Shown here: positions 50,021 to 58,535 of the stretch, piece by piece | Layout of the letters: each line of letters starts with the position of its first letter | Numbering within the stretch: position 1 is the first letter of the stretch | Origin: Lachnospiraceae bacterium | GTDB taxonomy: Bacteria > Bacillota > Clostridia > Lachnospirales > Lachnospiraceae | NCBI GenBank assembly: GCA_021769135.1 | Contig: JAETTM010000020.1 | Coordinates: 1 to 59,882, forward strand | DNA length: 59,882 bases | Reading direction: 5' to 3' | Notes under the pieces: generated by a model | Told to the model about the DNA's origin: nothing | The model's database searches: none | What the model saw: only the letters and a program-made list of their open reading frames with translations | Program-made: the position numbers and the translations under genes

Positions 50021-51016
50021 TTAGTTTTTCTTTCGCAGATGGGCCGTGCCCATCATAACTGCCATCAATATAAAGAAGCCATTGCACAACTGTTTGATGC
50101 CGTTGCCCATGCCCATCAGCGTAAAGAAATTGCTGATGCAGCCTACAAACAGGCAGCCGATTACCGTGCCCAAAACGTTGAACCTTTTATCCTTCGACAA
50201 TAAAGTTCCGATATAAACCGCCACGAAACAATCGTTCAAATAGGATTCCGTTGCCCTTGGCGTAGCGCTTCCGGCGCGGGAACAAATTAAAATGCCCGCC
50301 ACCGCCGCCAGCAGGGCGCTAAGGATAAATGCTGCGGCAAAGGTTTTGCGGATGTCAATGCCCGACAGAAAAGCCGAACGCACATTGCCGTTAATCGCAT
50401 CCATATGCCGCCCCAGCACGGAACGCTCCCTCACAAAATAAATAACCACAATGGCCAAAATCCCGATGAGCATTACATTCGGCAGCCCCAGCACCGAGCC
50501 CTGTCCAATGTTCAGGAATGTTCCGGTAACGGACCTGGGCATGGTAAACAGGACCTGCGGCTGGGCGCCATTCGTAAGCACCAGTTCAAAACTCCTGACA
50601 ATGAACATCGTGCCCAGGGTTCCGATTAGCGCCGGCACCCCAAGATATGCCATCAACAGGGCATTGGACAGGCCTATGAAAAGGCCGAACAGCAAAGTAA
50701 GGAGCAATGCCATCATCGGCGGAACATCCTTTAAAATCAGGAAAGCGGAAATAACAGCCGCGGCATCCGCCACCTGGGCAATGGAAAAGTCAATCCCGCG
50801 GACCGACAGGGCAAAAGTCATCCCAAGCGCCATTAGAATCAGGAATGCGCTGTTTTTGCAAATCCCCCAGAGATTAGCAGGCTGTAGGAACCGGTTGTCA
50901 AATATCTGAAAGACTATTAACAGAAGAAACATCCCCACAACCGCCCCATATGTTTTAAAGAATTCCCCTGCCTTGTTTTTGGAGAATGCAGTTGTTTTTA
51001 TCGTCTTATTTTCCAT
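50021..51016 (-). CDS. Sugar ABC transporter permease, RbsC-like (2)
   Basis: From ATG 51016 (GGAGG five bases upstream; ATG 51028 lies at that site) the product is 331 residues with eight to ten membrane segments and the BPD_transp_2 hallmarks (ALGMTFALSVRGIDFSIAQV, VYIGTLLSKDKRFNVLGTV). It pairs with the permease gene ending 21 bases upstream in a heterodimeric channel. It is the last transporter gene before the amidohydrolase. Confidence 0.88.
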   Translation of the reverse strand: MENKTIKTTAFSKNKAGEFFKTYGAVVGMFLLLIVFQIFDNRFLQPANLWGICKNSAFLILMALGMTFALSVRGIDFSIAQVADAAAVISAFLILKDVPPMMALLLTLLFGLFIGLSNALLMAYLGVPALIGTLGTMFIVRSFELVLTNGAQPQVLFTMPRSVTGTFLNIGQGSVLGLPNVMLIGILAIVVIYFVRERSVLGRHMDAINGNVRSAFLSGIDIRKTFAAAFILSALLAAVAGILICSRAGSATPRATESYLNDCFVAVYIGTLLSKDKRFNVLGTVIGCLFVGCISNFFTLMGMGNGIKQLCNGFFILMAVMMGTAHLRKKN

Positions 51017-51037
51017 ACAAACCTCCATGCCCTTTCG

Positions 51038-52018
51038 TTAAAAAATAGTAATCTGGCCGATATCCCGCTTCTTTATTACTGTCAGCAAAATGGACAGAAT
51101 CAATACGAAGCCGAGGACGCCCGATACAATCTGATTGGAAAACCCGTTAATAATCAATATATTGGAAAGGGCCGCAATAAAAATGCCTGCAATTACCGTT
51201 CCAATCATGCTCAACTCATTGGTCCTGGAAAAAGTGCTTCCAAGATATGCGGAGGCCAGCGCTTTCACAAGGAAATCCATCCCATAATCCACAGCGGAAG
51301 CGCCATAATTATACGAGCACTGGAAAACGCCCGTCATGCCGAGCAGAGTTCCTGATATCAGATAGCCGAGAATCAGGTACTTCCCCACATTTAACCCATG
51401 CAGCTGGGCTGCATTCCGGTTTTCACCGCAGGCATACATACGGAGTCCTGTCCGCGTATATTTGAAAAACCAATGCATGATGCCGCACAGCAAAATTACA
51501 AGCAAAAAGATATTGGGGATTCCCAATATGCTCCCCTGGGTCAGCACGGTGAAGCCCGCCGTCTCCTTAATGGCCAATGCGGTTCCTTTGTTATAAAGGG
51601 CGGAAAGTCCGTTCATCAGATACATAGTTCCCAATGTGGTAACAAAAGTGGGGATATGCAGATACACAACAAGGAACGAGTTTAACAGGCCAAAGGCCAA
51701 ACCAACGCCGATTCCCACACCCCAGGAAAGGGCCGGATTGGAATAGGAAATAATCATGCCCGCTGCCAGATTGCACACCAACTGCACCATGGCGCCCGCC
51801 CCCATATCGAAACCTCCCACAATCAGCACGGAGGTAATGCTTATCGCCGTCATACAAAGAATGCCGCTTTGCTTTAAAACAGTCATCAGATTCGCCGGAG
51901 CGAAAAATAACGGCGCACGAATCCCCATAATCAAAATAATGGCAACCATGGCAATTCCTGTGCTGCGGCGCATAACGGCATTCCTGAAATCTACTTTTTT
52001 ACTATTCATCATTGCCAT
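51038..52018 (-). CDS. Sugar ABC transporter permease, RbsC-like (1)
   Basis: The 326-residue permease has the usual multispan layout and family stretches ISITSVLIVGGFDMGAGAMV, TFVTTLGTMYLMNGLSALYN and ALASAYLGSTFSRTNELSMIG. ATG 52018 lies inside the end of the ATPase gene (17-base overlap), and alternative ATGs are 6 and 9 bases further on. It is translationally coupled to the ATPase. Substrate cannot be told from the permease. Confidence 0.88.
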   Translation of the reverse strand: MAMMNSKKVDFRNAVMRRSTGIAMVAIILIMGIRAPLFFAPANLMTVLKQSGILCMTAISITSVLIVGGFDMGAGAMVQLVCNLAAGMIISYSNPALSWGVGIGVGLAFGLLNSFLVVYLHIPTFVTTLGTMYLMNGLSALYNKGTALAIKETAGFTVLTQGSILGIPNIFLLVILLCGIMHWFFKYTRTGLRMYACGENRNAAQLHGLNVGKYLILGYLISGTLLGMTGVFQCSYNYGASAVDYGMDFLVKALASAYLGSTFSRTNELSMIGTVIAGIFIAALSNILIINGFSNQIVSGVLGFVLILSILLTVIKKRDIGQITIF

Positions 52019-53522
52019 CCTCCTGTTCGTCCCCTCCTGCGCTCCAATAGAGAAGCTCCTGTTCCGTCGCCTCTTTCGCCTGGAATTCTTTTACAATCCT
52101 GCCTTTGCACATCACCGCGATTCTGTCGCAAATACCAAGCAGTTCTTCATTTTCCGAAGAAATGAAAATAATTGCGCCGCCAGCTTTAGCCAGTTTGACC
52201 ATCTGGCGGTAAATTTCCGCTTTCGCGCCTACATCCACCCCGGTCGTAGGCTGGTCAAAGACGAATACGTCATACTTGTCGATAAGCCAGCGGCCGATAA
52301 CTACCTTCTGCTGATTGCCCCCCGACAATTCGCTCAGCAGCTGCCCCGCTCCCGTACATACGATATTCAATGATTTTATAATCTGCCCGCTGCCCTGGCT
52401 TTGCAGTTTTCTGCGGATAATGCCCCTTTTGGCCCATGACTTTGTGGCGGATAAAGACAGATTTTCCGCAATGCTCATGGCCGGTACAATCCCTTCATTG
52501 CGCCTGTCCTCCGGGATAAACGCAATGCCGGCTTTTCCTGCCCGCTTCGGGGAAACAGGGCGGTATGGCTCCCCTTTCAGGAGGATGTTCCCTTTTTTCA
52601 CTTTTTCCGCGCCATATACCGCCAGCATCGTTTCCGTCCTTCCCGCGCCTACCAGGCCTGCCAGGCCTAAAATTTCTCCTCTCCTGACTTCCAGGTTCAC
52701 GCCCCTGACTAACTTGCCGGAATAAAGGTCATCGATTTTAAGGGCTACATCCCCTATTTGCGCCGGTTCTTTCGGGTACAAATCCTTTAGCTCCCGCCCA
52801 ATCATCATGGAAATGATTTGCTTGGGGTCTATATTTTTCGTTTCCACCGTTCCCTGTACCCGGCTATCCCTCAAAACGGTAATCCTCTCGGTAATATTGA
52901 AAATTTCATCCAAATGGTGGGAAATATAAATAATTGTCACGCCGCTTTCTTTCAGCAAATTAATAATTTCGAACAGGCGTGAAATTTCCTTGCTGCTCAG
53001 CGATGCCGTAGGCTCATCCAGAATCAGAAGCTTAGGGTTCTTCAGCAATGCGGAAGCGATGGCCACCTGTTCCCTCTGGCCTACCGTTAAAGAAGCCACC
53101 TGGGCATCCGCCGTAAAATCAACATGCATGAATTCCAGCTTTTCCTGCACCTGCTTCCGCATCGTTTTCAAATCCAGCCTGCCCCCTGATTTTGTAATTT
53201 CCGAACCTAAAAAGGCATTGCGTGTCACATCAAAAAGAGGAACCATCTGCTGGTCCTGATGAATAATCGCAATGCCATGGCGCTCCGAATCCTGCGGGCT
53301 ATGAATATCCACCACTTCCCCATCCAGCAAAATATCCCCGGAACTTTTGGAATACACTCCCGTTATAATCTTCACCAGCGTTGACTTTCCGGCCCCGTTT
53401 GTTCCCAAAAGCGCATGTGCTTCCCCTTTTCTTATCTCTAAATTGATATCCTGCAAAACCTTGTTTTGCCCGAAAGCTTTGCAGATGTTCCTGCATTCAA
53501 GTAAAACTGGCCCCTCCGGCAT
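52002..53522 (-). CDS. Sugar ABC transporter ATP-binding protein, RbsA-like
   Basis: The 506-residue protein has two ABC domains: N-terminal Walker A GTNGAGKST (about 40-48) with Walker B LLILDEPTASLS, and C-terminal Walker A-like GLVGAGRTE with the intact LSGGNQQK signature and VFVFDQPTTGVD, where Gln replaces the usual Walker-B-following Glu, common in the second domain of RbsA types. It energises the permease pair. The gap to the binding-protein gene (116 bases) holds a GC-rich hairpin. Confidence 0.9.
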   Translation of the reverse strand: MPEGPVLLECRNICKAFGQNKVLQDINLEIRKGEAHALLGTNGAGKSTLVKIITGVYSKSSGDILLDGEVVDIHSPQDSERHGIAIIHQDQQMVPLFDVTRNAFLGSEITKSGGRLDLKTMRKQVQEKLEFMHVDFTADAQVASLTVGQREQVAIASALLKNPKLLILDEPTASLSSKEISRLFEIINLLKESGVTIIYISHHLDEIFNITERITVLRDSRVQGTVETKNIDPKQIISMMIGRELKDLYPKEPAQIGDVALKIDDLYSGKLVRGVNLEVRRGEILGLAGLVGAGRTETMLAVYGAEKVKKGNILLKGEPYRPVSPKRAGKAGIAFIPEDRRNEGIVPAMSIAENLSLSATKSWAKRGIIRRKLQSQGSGQIIKSLNIVCTGAGQLLSELSGGNQQKVVIGRWLIDKYDVFVFDQPTTGVDVGAKAEIYRQMVKLAKAGGAIIFISSENEELLGICDRIAVMCKGRIVKEFQAKEATEQELLYWSAGGDEQEDGNDE

Positions 53523-53562
53523 TTGAACACTCCTTTCCAGATTCCAAACTATGCCTGTTATA

Positions 53563-53605
53563 TCAGGTTTCGCGCCCCGTATAATCCAAAGGGCGCGAAA
53601 TCTGA
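53563..53605. terminator. GC-rich hairpin between binding protein and ATPase
   Basis: TCAGGTTTCGCGCCC (53563-53577) and GGGCGCGAAATCTGA (53591-53605) pair with one mismatch, loop 13 bases. No T-run follows on the minus strand. Its position matches the hairpin in the ytf operon and may protect the binding-protein mRNA. Confidence 0.65.
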
Positions 53606-53638
53606 CTGCCTTATCAATATATACTATTTTTCATCTGT

Positions 53639-54821
53639 TTATGGAACTGTGGGATAGCAAACCAAAAGATTGTCATTCTGCGGGTATGCCGCTTCCACAT
53701 CTTCACGGCTCATGTTAATTTTCTCCCAAATCTCCGCTCCCCACTTCATCTCTGCCGCTTCCACGCCGTTGCGCCTTGTAGCGCAGTAGCAGGCGGTAGG
53801 TATCTTCGCTGCCACAGTAGAGGGATCTACGCTTCCGTCCAATACGCCGAGAATGGTATTGGCAGCGGTTGCTCCGATAGAAGACGCGTCGATAACAACG
53901 GAAACCTGGAACGGGCTTCCTTCGGTAAACAGCATCTGGAAGCTCACTTCATCGCCGTCGATGCCGCCCATCACGATTTCCGAACGGTCAGCCTGGCGAA
54001 CGGACTCCACCGCCCCTGTAATCAGCGAATCATAGGTTCCGATAACAGCCGCTATAGAACCCTTTTCCGGGTTGGCCGTCAGCAGTTCTTCCATTTGTGT
54101 CTGCACCTTGGACACATTATGCTCTGTAGCAACGGGAACTAAATTGATATTTGGATATGCAGCCGCAACGCCCTGAATAACCGCTAACCGGTTCTCTAAC
54201 AACGGGGCGCCAGGCACATAAAAGATATAAACGTCTCCGGTATAATCAATCCCGGAAAAGATAGCGTCAGCCAGAAGGACAGCCGCCAGGCCGTCATCCG
54301 CATTCGTATCGCAGATTGTATTGTCGATATGGGAACCGATACCTGCTGTCACTACCGGAATCCCTTTTTCCTTTGCTTTTGCGCAAAGAGGAGCAAGCTG
54401 CTCATTGTCGCCCAACTGGATAATCAGGGCATCGATGCCCGAATTCAGCAGGGTTTCGATATTTTCATTATGTTTCTGGAAATCTGTTTCCGCATCGGTC
54501 ATGATAACTTCGCATCCGGCCGCTTCCAGAATATCCTGGGCGCCGTAAGCAATCAGGCGGTTATAGTCATTGGTAATTTCACGGTTCGCAATACCGATTG
54601 TCCATCCTCCCGATTTGTCCGATGCCGCTGCCTGAGAAGCATCCACAGCCTCATCTGTCTCAGTTTCCGTTTCACCCCCCCCCGGATGTCTCCGGCGCAG
54701 CAGCGCTTTCCGTTTCCGCGTTATCCGCCGGAGCTGCCGGCTCTGACGAATTGTCCGCCCCGCAAGCTGTAGTGGTGAACACCAGCAATGCCGTAAGCAA
54801 TAATGCAAGCTTTTTTTTCAT
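53639..54821 (-). pseudogene. Sugar-binding lipoprotein, frameshifted in a G9 tract
   Basis: Two frames make one protein of about 393 residues. The N-terminal part (ATG 54821, GGAGG upstream) has a signal peptide with lipobox TTAC (Cys20) and an Ala/Pro/Glu linker ending TSGG. The C-terminal part begins GGETETETDEAVDASQAA and has a type I periplasmic binding fold (GWTIGIANREITNDYNRLIA, IGTYDSLITGAVESVR, MGGIDGDEVSFQMLF). The break lies in nine G (54683-54675, coding strand). Eight G restores one reading frame. It should capture the sugar for the ABC system downstream. It may be phase-variable, a true pseudogene or a sequencing error. Confidence 0.8.
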
Positions 54822-55071
54822 TATTTTTTCCTCCTTCTTATGTATGCGCTTTCGCAGCCTCTCCATGGCCAAATCCAGAAAGCACATTAGTCTCGCCAAA
54901 GTTTCATATACTTTGCTAAAGTAATTACATTTTATAACAGTTTTGCATCTTTGTAAATAGTTTTTAAAAAGTTTTTTCGTATATTTTGTTCCTTTTTCTT
55001 CCATAAGGGTTTTATTTTTTGGCAATTTTCTATATTTGGCTTAAAAGATTTTTCTTTACAATTCTCAAAAA

Positions 55072-55106
55072 AATAACCAAGCTGATTTCATCTCAACTTG
55101 GTTATT
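55072..55106 (-). terminator. Terminator of the antitoxin-like gene
   Basis: AATAACCAAG (55072-55081) and CTTGGTTATT (55097-55106) form a perfect 10-bp stem; the minus-strand side is followed by TTTTTTG. The stop codon of the antitoxin-like gene lies within the stem. Confidence 0.85.
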
Positions 55107-55314
55107 CTCCCACATGTTTTTTTACTGCCGCTTTCCTCCACACATCTTTTTCCTGCTCAACCAGCAAAGGGTTTGCATACTTACGCAGGCCTCCCGCTGC
55201 TGACTTTTCAAAATCCATCTCATTTACTATTGGAATCACAATAACCTTTTGATCCATTGGCAATGGCTCATCTACACGTACTGCTGTTCCATCGTAATAT
55301 CCGGTAATAGACAT
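55102..55314 (-). CDS. Orphan antitoxin-like protein (PIN-toxin partner type)
   Basis: The 70-residue protein reads GYYDGTAVRVDEPLPMDQKV near the start and GGLRKYANPLLVEQEKDVWRKA at the end, a layout typical of clostridial antitoxins that are paired with a PIN-domain toxin directly downstream. Here no toxin follows; a strong terminator overlaps its stop codon. It is therefore an orphan antitoxin or a remnant of a lost toxin-antitoxin pair. It lies between the second sugar operon and its putative regulator, on the same strand as both. Confidence 0.6.
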   Translation of the reverse strand: MSITGYYDGTAVRVDEPLPMDQKVIVIPIVNEMDFEKSAAGGLRKYANPLLVEQEKDVWRKAAVKKHVGE

Positions 55315-55396
55315 ACATTTTCACCTTCCTTCCATTTTTTTAAGTTTTGCCTACGGCAAAAGGGCCGGTTTCTTTGTCGCATCCACACATTCCTAC

Positions 55397-55421
55397 GGAC
55401 TTTGCAGCAAGCGCAAAGTCC
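55397..55421. terminator. Hairpin after the second GntR/LacI regulator
   Basis: GGACTTTGC (55397-55405) and GCAAAGTCC (55413-55421) form a perfect 9-bp stem with a 7-base loop just beyond the regulator stop. No T-run follows, so it is probably a 3' stabilising stem or weak terminator. Confidence 0.5.
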
Positions 55422-55432
55422 TGGCGGAAAAT

Positions 55433-56518
55433 CTACGCCCCTCTCACTGTCCTCACCGATTCCCTCTCCACAATCTCCGCACCGAATTCAAAAGTTCCGT
55501 CATAAGCCGGATTCCGAATCATTTTCAGCAGGTTATGGGCCGCTTTCTCGCCCAGCTTATCCTTTGGATGGGGAATGGAAGTCAGCGCCACATCCCCCAG
55601 CATAGCCAGTTCCGAATCGTCGATGCTTACAATGGAAATGTCTTCCGGCACGCGGATATCCACGCTGTTTAATATGGAAACAGCCTCAAAGGCAATCTGG
55701 TCATTATAACATACCGCCGCCGTGCAGTTCTTCAGGCGGCCCATAAGAAGATGCCGATATTCCCCCAAGTGCTGCATCATCTCCGTATCGAGCCATACAA
55801 CGCTGGAATCGTCCATTTCAATCCCGGCTTCCTGCATGGCGTCCAGGTAGCCCGCATACCGCATATGACCCTGCCCGTCGTCCATCTTAAACACACCGCC
55901 TATTTTTCTATGCCCTCTTTCCAGCAAATATTTTACCGCTTTTGCCCCCGCCGCCCTGTCATCCAGGGAAACATGGGGAATCGGAAGCCCGGGATAATAG
56001 CTGTTAATAAAAATCACGGGGATTCTTCTTTTCAGCAATTTCCCATATAGCTCCAGATTTGGGTTAGGCAGCCCGCTCTTCGTTGTTTCCATAATAATGC
56101 CGGCCACCTCATCCCGCTCTATAATATCCTCCAGGATAGTTTTTTCCCGGCTGACGTGATTATTTGTAAAGGCAATCTGGACGGAATACCCGCTTTCCGA
56201 AAGCACATTCTCAATTCCCTGTATAGTCTTCGGGAAAATATAGCTGTCCACATAGGTGGTCACCACCGAAATCCTTGTCCGGTTTTCCGGATTTCCCATG
56301 CCAATATCGCCCACATAAGTGCCGCTGCCCCGTCTCCTGACCAAAACCCCTTCTTCTTCCAATACGCCGATGGCATGGCGGACAGTCTGCCTGCTGACAT
56401 GGAACATTTCCTTCAACTGGTTCTCAGAATACATCTTCTGCCCCGGAAGAAATTTCTTAGCCGCAATCTGCCCCTGTATCCAATTCACTAGCTCCATATA
56501 TTTAGCCTGTTTTTTTTC
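55433..56518 (-). CDS. GntR/LacI-hybrid (AraR-like) regulator 2
   Basis: From ATG 56518 the product is 361 residues: a GntR winged helix (LKEMFHVSRQTVRHAIGVLEE, then RRRGSGTYV) fused to a LacI-type ligand domain (VPEDISIVSIDDSELAMLGD near the end). It shares the domain plan and many positions with the regulator at 4607 (RQTVR, GSG[ST]Y, H.K.GG.FK.DD). It sits upstream of the antitoxin-like and sugar-transport genes and probably controls the second transporter. ATG 56581 is less likely, as it adds 21 residues without a ribosome site. Confidence 0.82.
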   Translation of the reverse strand, partial: EKKQAKYMELVNWIQGQIAAKKFLPGQKMYSENQLKEMFHVSRQTVRHAIGVLEEEGVLVRRRGSGTYVGDIGMGNPENRTRISVVTTYVDSYIFPKTIQGIENVLSESGYSVQIAFTNNHVSREKTILEDIIERDEVAGIIMETTKSGLPNPNLELYGKLLKRRIPVIFINSYYPGLPIPHVSLDDRAAGAKAVKYLLERGHRKIGGVFKMDDGQGHMRYAGYLDAMQEAGIEMDDSSVVWLDTEMMQHLGEYRHLLMGRLKNCTAAVCYNDQIAFEAVSILNSVDIRVPEDISIVSIDDSELAMLGDVALTSIPHPKDKLGEKAAHNLLKMIRNPAYDGTFEFGAEIVERESVRTVRGA

Positions 56519-56699
56519 CATCGTAACCCCCACGCACAATATTATGGTTTTCATTTTATCACCCAATGGGCGCAAAAGCAATTTTTATTCCTGCGGGCAA
56601 CGAGCCACAGGAATCAATTTTCATGGGCAGCGCGACGGGCAGGGCATTTTCCCCTCTCCGCAAGCATATAATGAAAGAAACGCCACCAGGTAATTTGCA

Positions 56700-58535
56700 T
56701 TGAAAACTATTATTCATTCCCGTAAATTTAAAGCTTCCTTATGTGCCATCGCGCTGTTTTTTGCGTTTTCTGCTGCCGCCGTCTTTTTTTTAAGCAGAGA
56801 TGCACGGCGGTTTGGCCGCTTCTGCGATTATTTTTTTGTCTCCGAATTGACCGGCAATACGTTGAATATGCACTATATCGTCGCCAATCCCGCAAACTAC
56901 GGCATCGAGTCCTATACGCCCCTTCTGCCTTCCTATTCCCAGGAGCGAAGGAACAATTCCTTACAGGAGCTCACCTCCGCCCTGGATACCCTGCATTCCA
57001 TAGACAGAAATAAACTGGATGAAAAGAACAGTTATACCTACCGCCTGCTGTTTCCTTATCTGGAAAACGAAAAAAACGGGTTGCTCCTATATTATTATGC
57101 CAACCCCCTTTCCCCTTCCTCCGGGATGCAGTCCCAGCTGCCCATCCTGTTAGCGGAGTATACCTTCCGCAGCAAGCAGGATGTGGAAGACTATCTGGAG
57201 CTTTTGGACCAGACGGACACTTATTTCCAGGGAATTGGGGAGTATCTTCGGGAACAGACCGAAAGGGGGCTGTTCATGCCCGACTACTCTGTGGCAAAGG
57301 TTATCGAACAATGCGATACGGTCATGGATAAGGCTTCTTTGGAAGCAGGCACCCATTTTTTGAATACTACTTTTGAGGAACGGCTGGATGGTTTAATGGA
57401 AAAAGGCATCATTACCGAAAAGGAAAAAGCCGCCTATCTGTCCGAGAATTCCCGGCTGCTCAATACCGTAATGCTTCCCGCTTATGAAAAGATGGGCGAT
57501 GAGCTTATCCTTTTGCAGGGAAGCGGGAAAAATGAGAAGGGGCTAAGCTACTATCCTGAAGGGAAAGAATATTATCTTTATCTGATACGCTCCAATACCG
57601 GTTCTTACCGGGATATGAAAGAAATCAAAATGCTTTTGCTCCAGGATTTTAGCAGGAATTTTGAAGCTATGCGCACTCTGCTCCAGGCCCATCCCGAATT
57701 AGCCGCCTCCGTCAGCCTTCCTGACAGGCCCTTCGCCTACGAAGAGCCAAAGGATATGCTGAAAAATTTACAGCAAATGATGGTTTCGGATTTCCCCGCC
57801 CTGTCCGATGTGGCCGGGGATACCATGCCTGTCTGTACGGTGAAATCCATTTCCAGGAATCTGCAGGAATACTGCAGTCCGGCGTTTTATCTCACGCCGC
57901 CTTTGGATGATATCAGGGAAAATGTCATTTATATCAATCCGAAAAATAACCCTTACGGGGTAGAGCTCTATACTACCCTGGCACACGAAGGCTATCCCGG
58001 CCATCTTTATCAAACCGTGTACAGCCAGCTTTTTTTCCAAAAAACGGATATAAACCCTGTCCGCTGCCTTCTTTCCTATGGCGGTTATGTGGAAGGCTGG
58101 GCCATGTATGTGGAGCTGAAAGCCTATGATTACGCCAAAACCCTTATGGCGCAGGCCGCCCCAGAGACAGAAGCGCTTTATGAATTGTATAAATTGGACC
58201 GGCAAATCCAGTTATGCCTTTACTCCCTGCTGGATATCGCTATCCACTATGAAGGCGCCACCTATGAACAGGTTCATAAGGTACTCGCTTCCGTAGGCAT
58301 ATCCGACCCGGCCACCACCCGCTCCATCTACGAGTACATCGTGGAAGAGCCTACCAACTATCTGAAATATTACCTGGGCTATCTGGAAATCATGAACTTA
58401 AAAGCGGAGGCCAGAAAAATGTGGGGAAATGCATACAGCGAGTACCGTTTCCACAAATTCTATCTGGAAAACGGCCCCGCTGACTTTACTAATTTGCAGC
58501 AGCAGCTGTCAAAAACAACCCTTGGCATTTCTTAA
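56700..58535 (+). CDS. Membrane-anchored DUF885-type metallopeptidase
   Basis: The 611-residue protein has an N-terminal membrane anchor (about 11-27: LCAIALFFAFSAAAVFFL) and a DUF885 domain. The HExxGH-like motif HEGYPGH (429-435, in TTLAHEGYPGHLYQTV) and GYVEGWAMYVELKAYDY match zinc-dependent proteins of this family, whose biological substrates are mostly unknown. The start is TTG 56700, 11 bases after AGGTAA. It is divergent from the second GntR/LacI regulator and convergent with the GH3 gene, sharing the TTAA at 58532-58535. Confidence 0.78.
   Translation: MKTIIHSRKFKASLCAIALFFAFSAAAVFFLSRDARRFGRFCDYFFVSELTGNTLNMHYIVANPANYGIESYTPLLPSYSQERRNNSLQELTSALDTLHSIDRNKLDEKNSYTYRLLFPYLENEKNGLLLYYYANPLSPSSGMQSQLPILLAEYTFRSKQDVEDYLELLDQTDTYFQGIGEYLREQTERGLFMPDYSVAKVIEQCDTVMDKASLEAGTHFLNTTFEERLDGLMEKGIITEKEKAAYLSENSRLLNTVMLPAYEKMGDELILLQGSGKNEKGLSYYPEGKEYYLYLIRSNTGSYRDMKEIKMLLLQDFSRNFEAMRTLLQAHPELAASVSLPDRPFAYEEPKDMLKNLQQMMVSDFPALSDVAGDTMPVCTVKSISRNLQEYCSPAFYLTPPLDDIRENVIYINPKNNPYGVELYTTLAHEGYPGHLYQTVYSQLFFQKTDINPVRCLLSYGGYVEGWAMYVELKAYDYAKTLMAQAAPETEALYELYKLDRQIQLCLYSLLDIAIHYEGATYEQVHKVLASVGISDPATTRSIYEYIVEEPTNYLKYYLGYLEIMNLKAEARKMWGNAYSEYRFHKFYLENGPADFTNLQQQLSKTTLGIS

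Noticed and set aside
55397-55421. Hairpin as a Rho-independent terminator
   Set aside because: It was kept only as a weak terminator candidate, because no T-run follows on the relevant strand.
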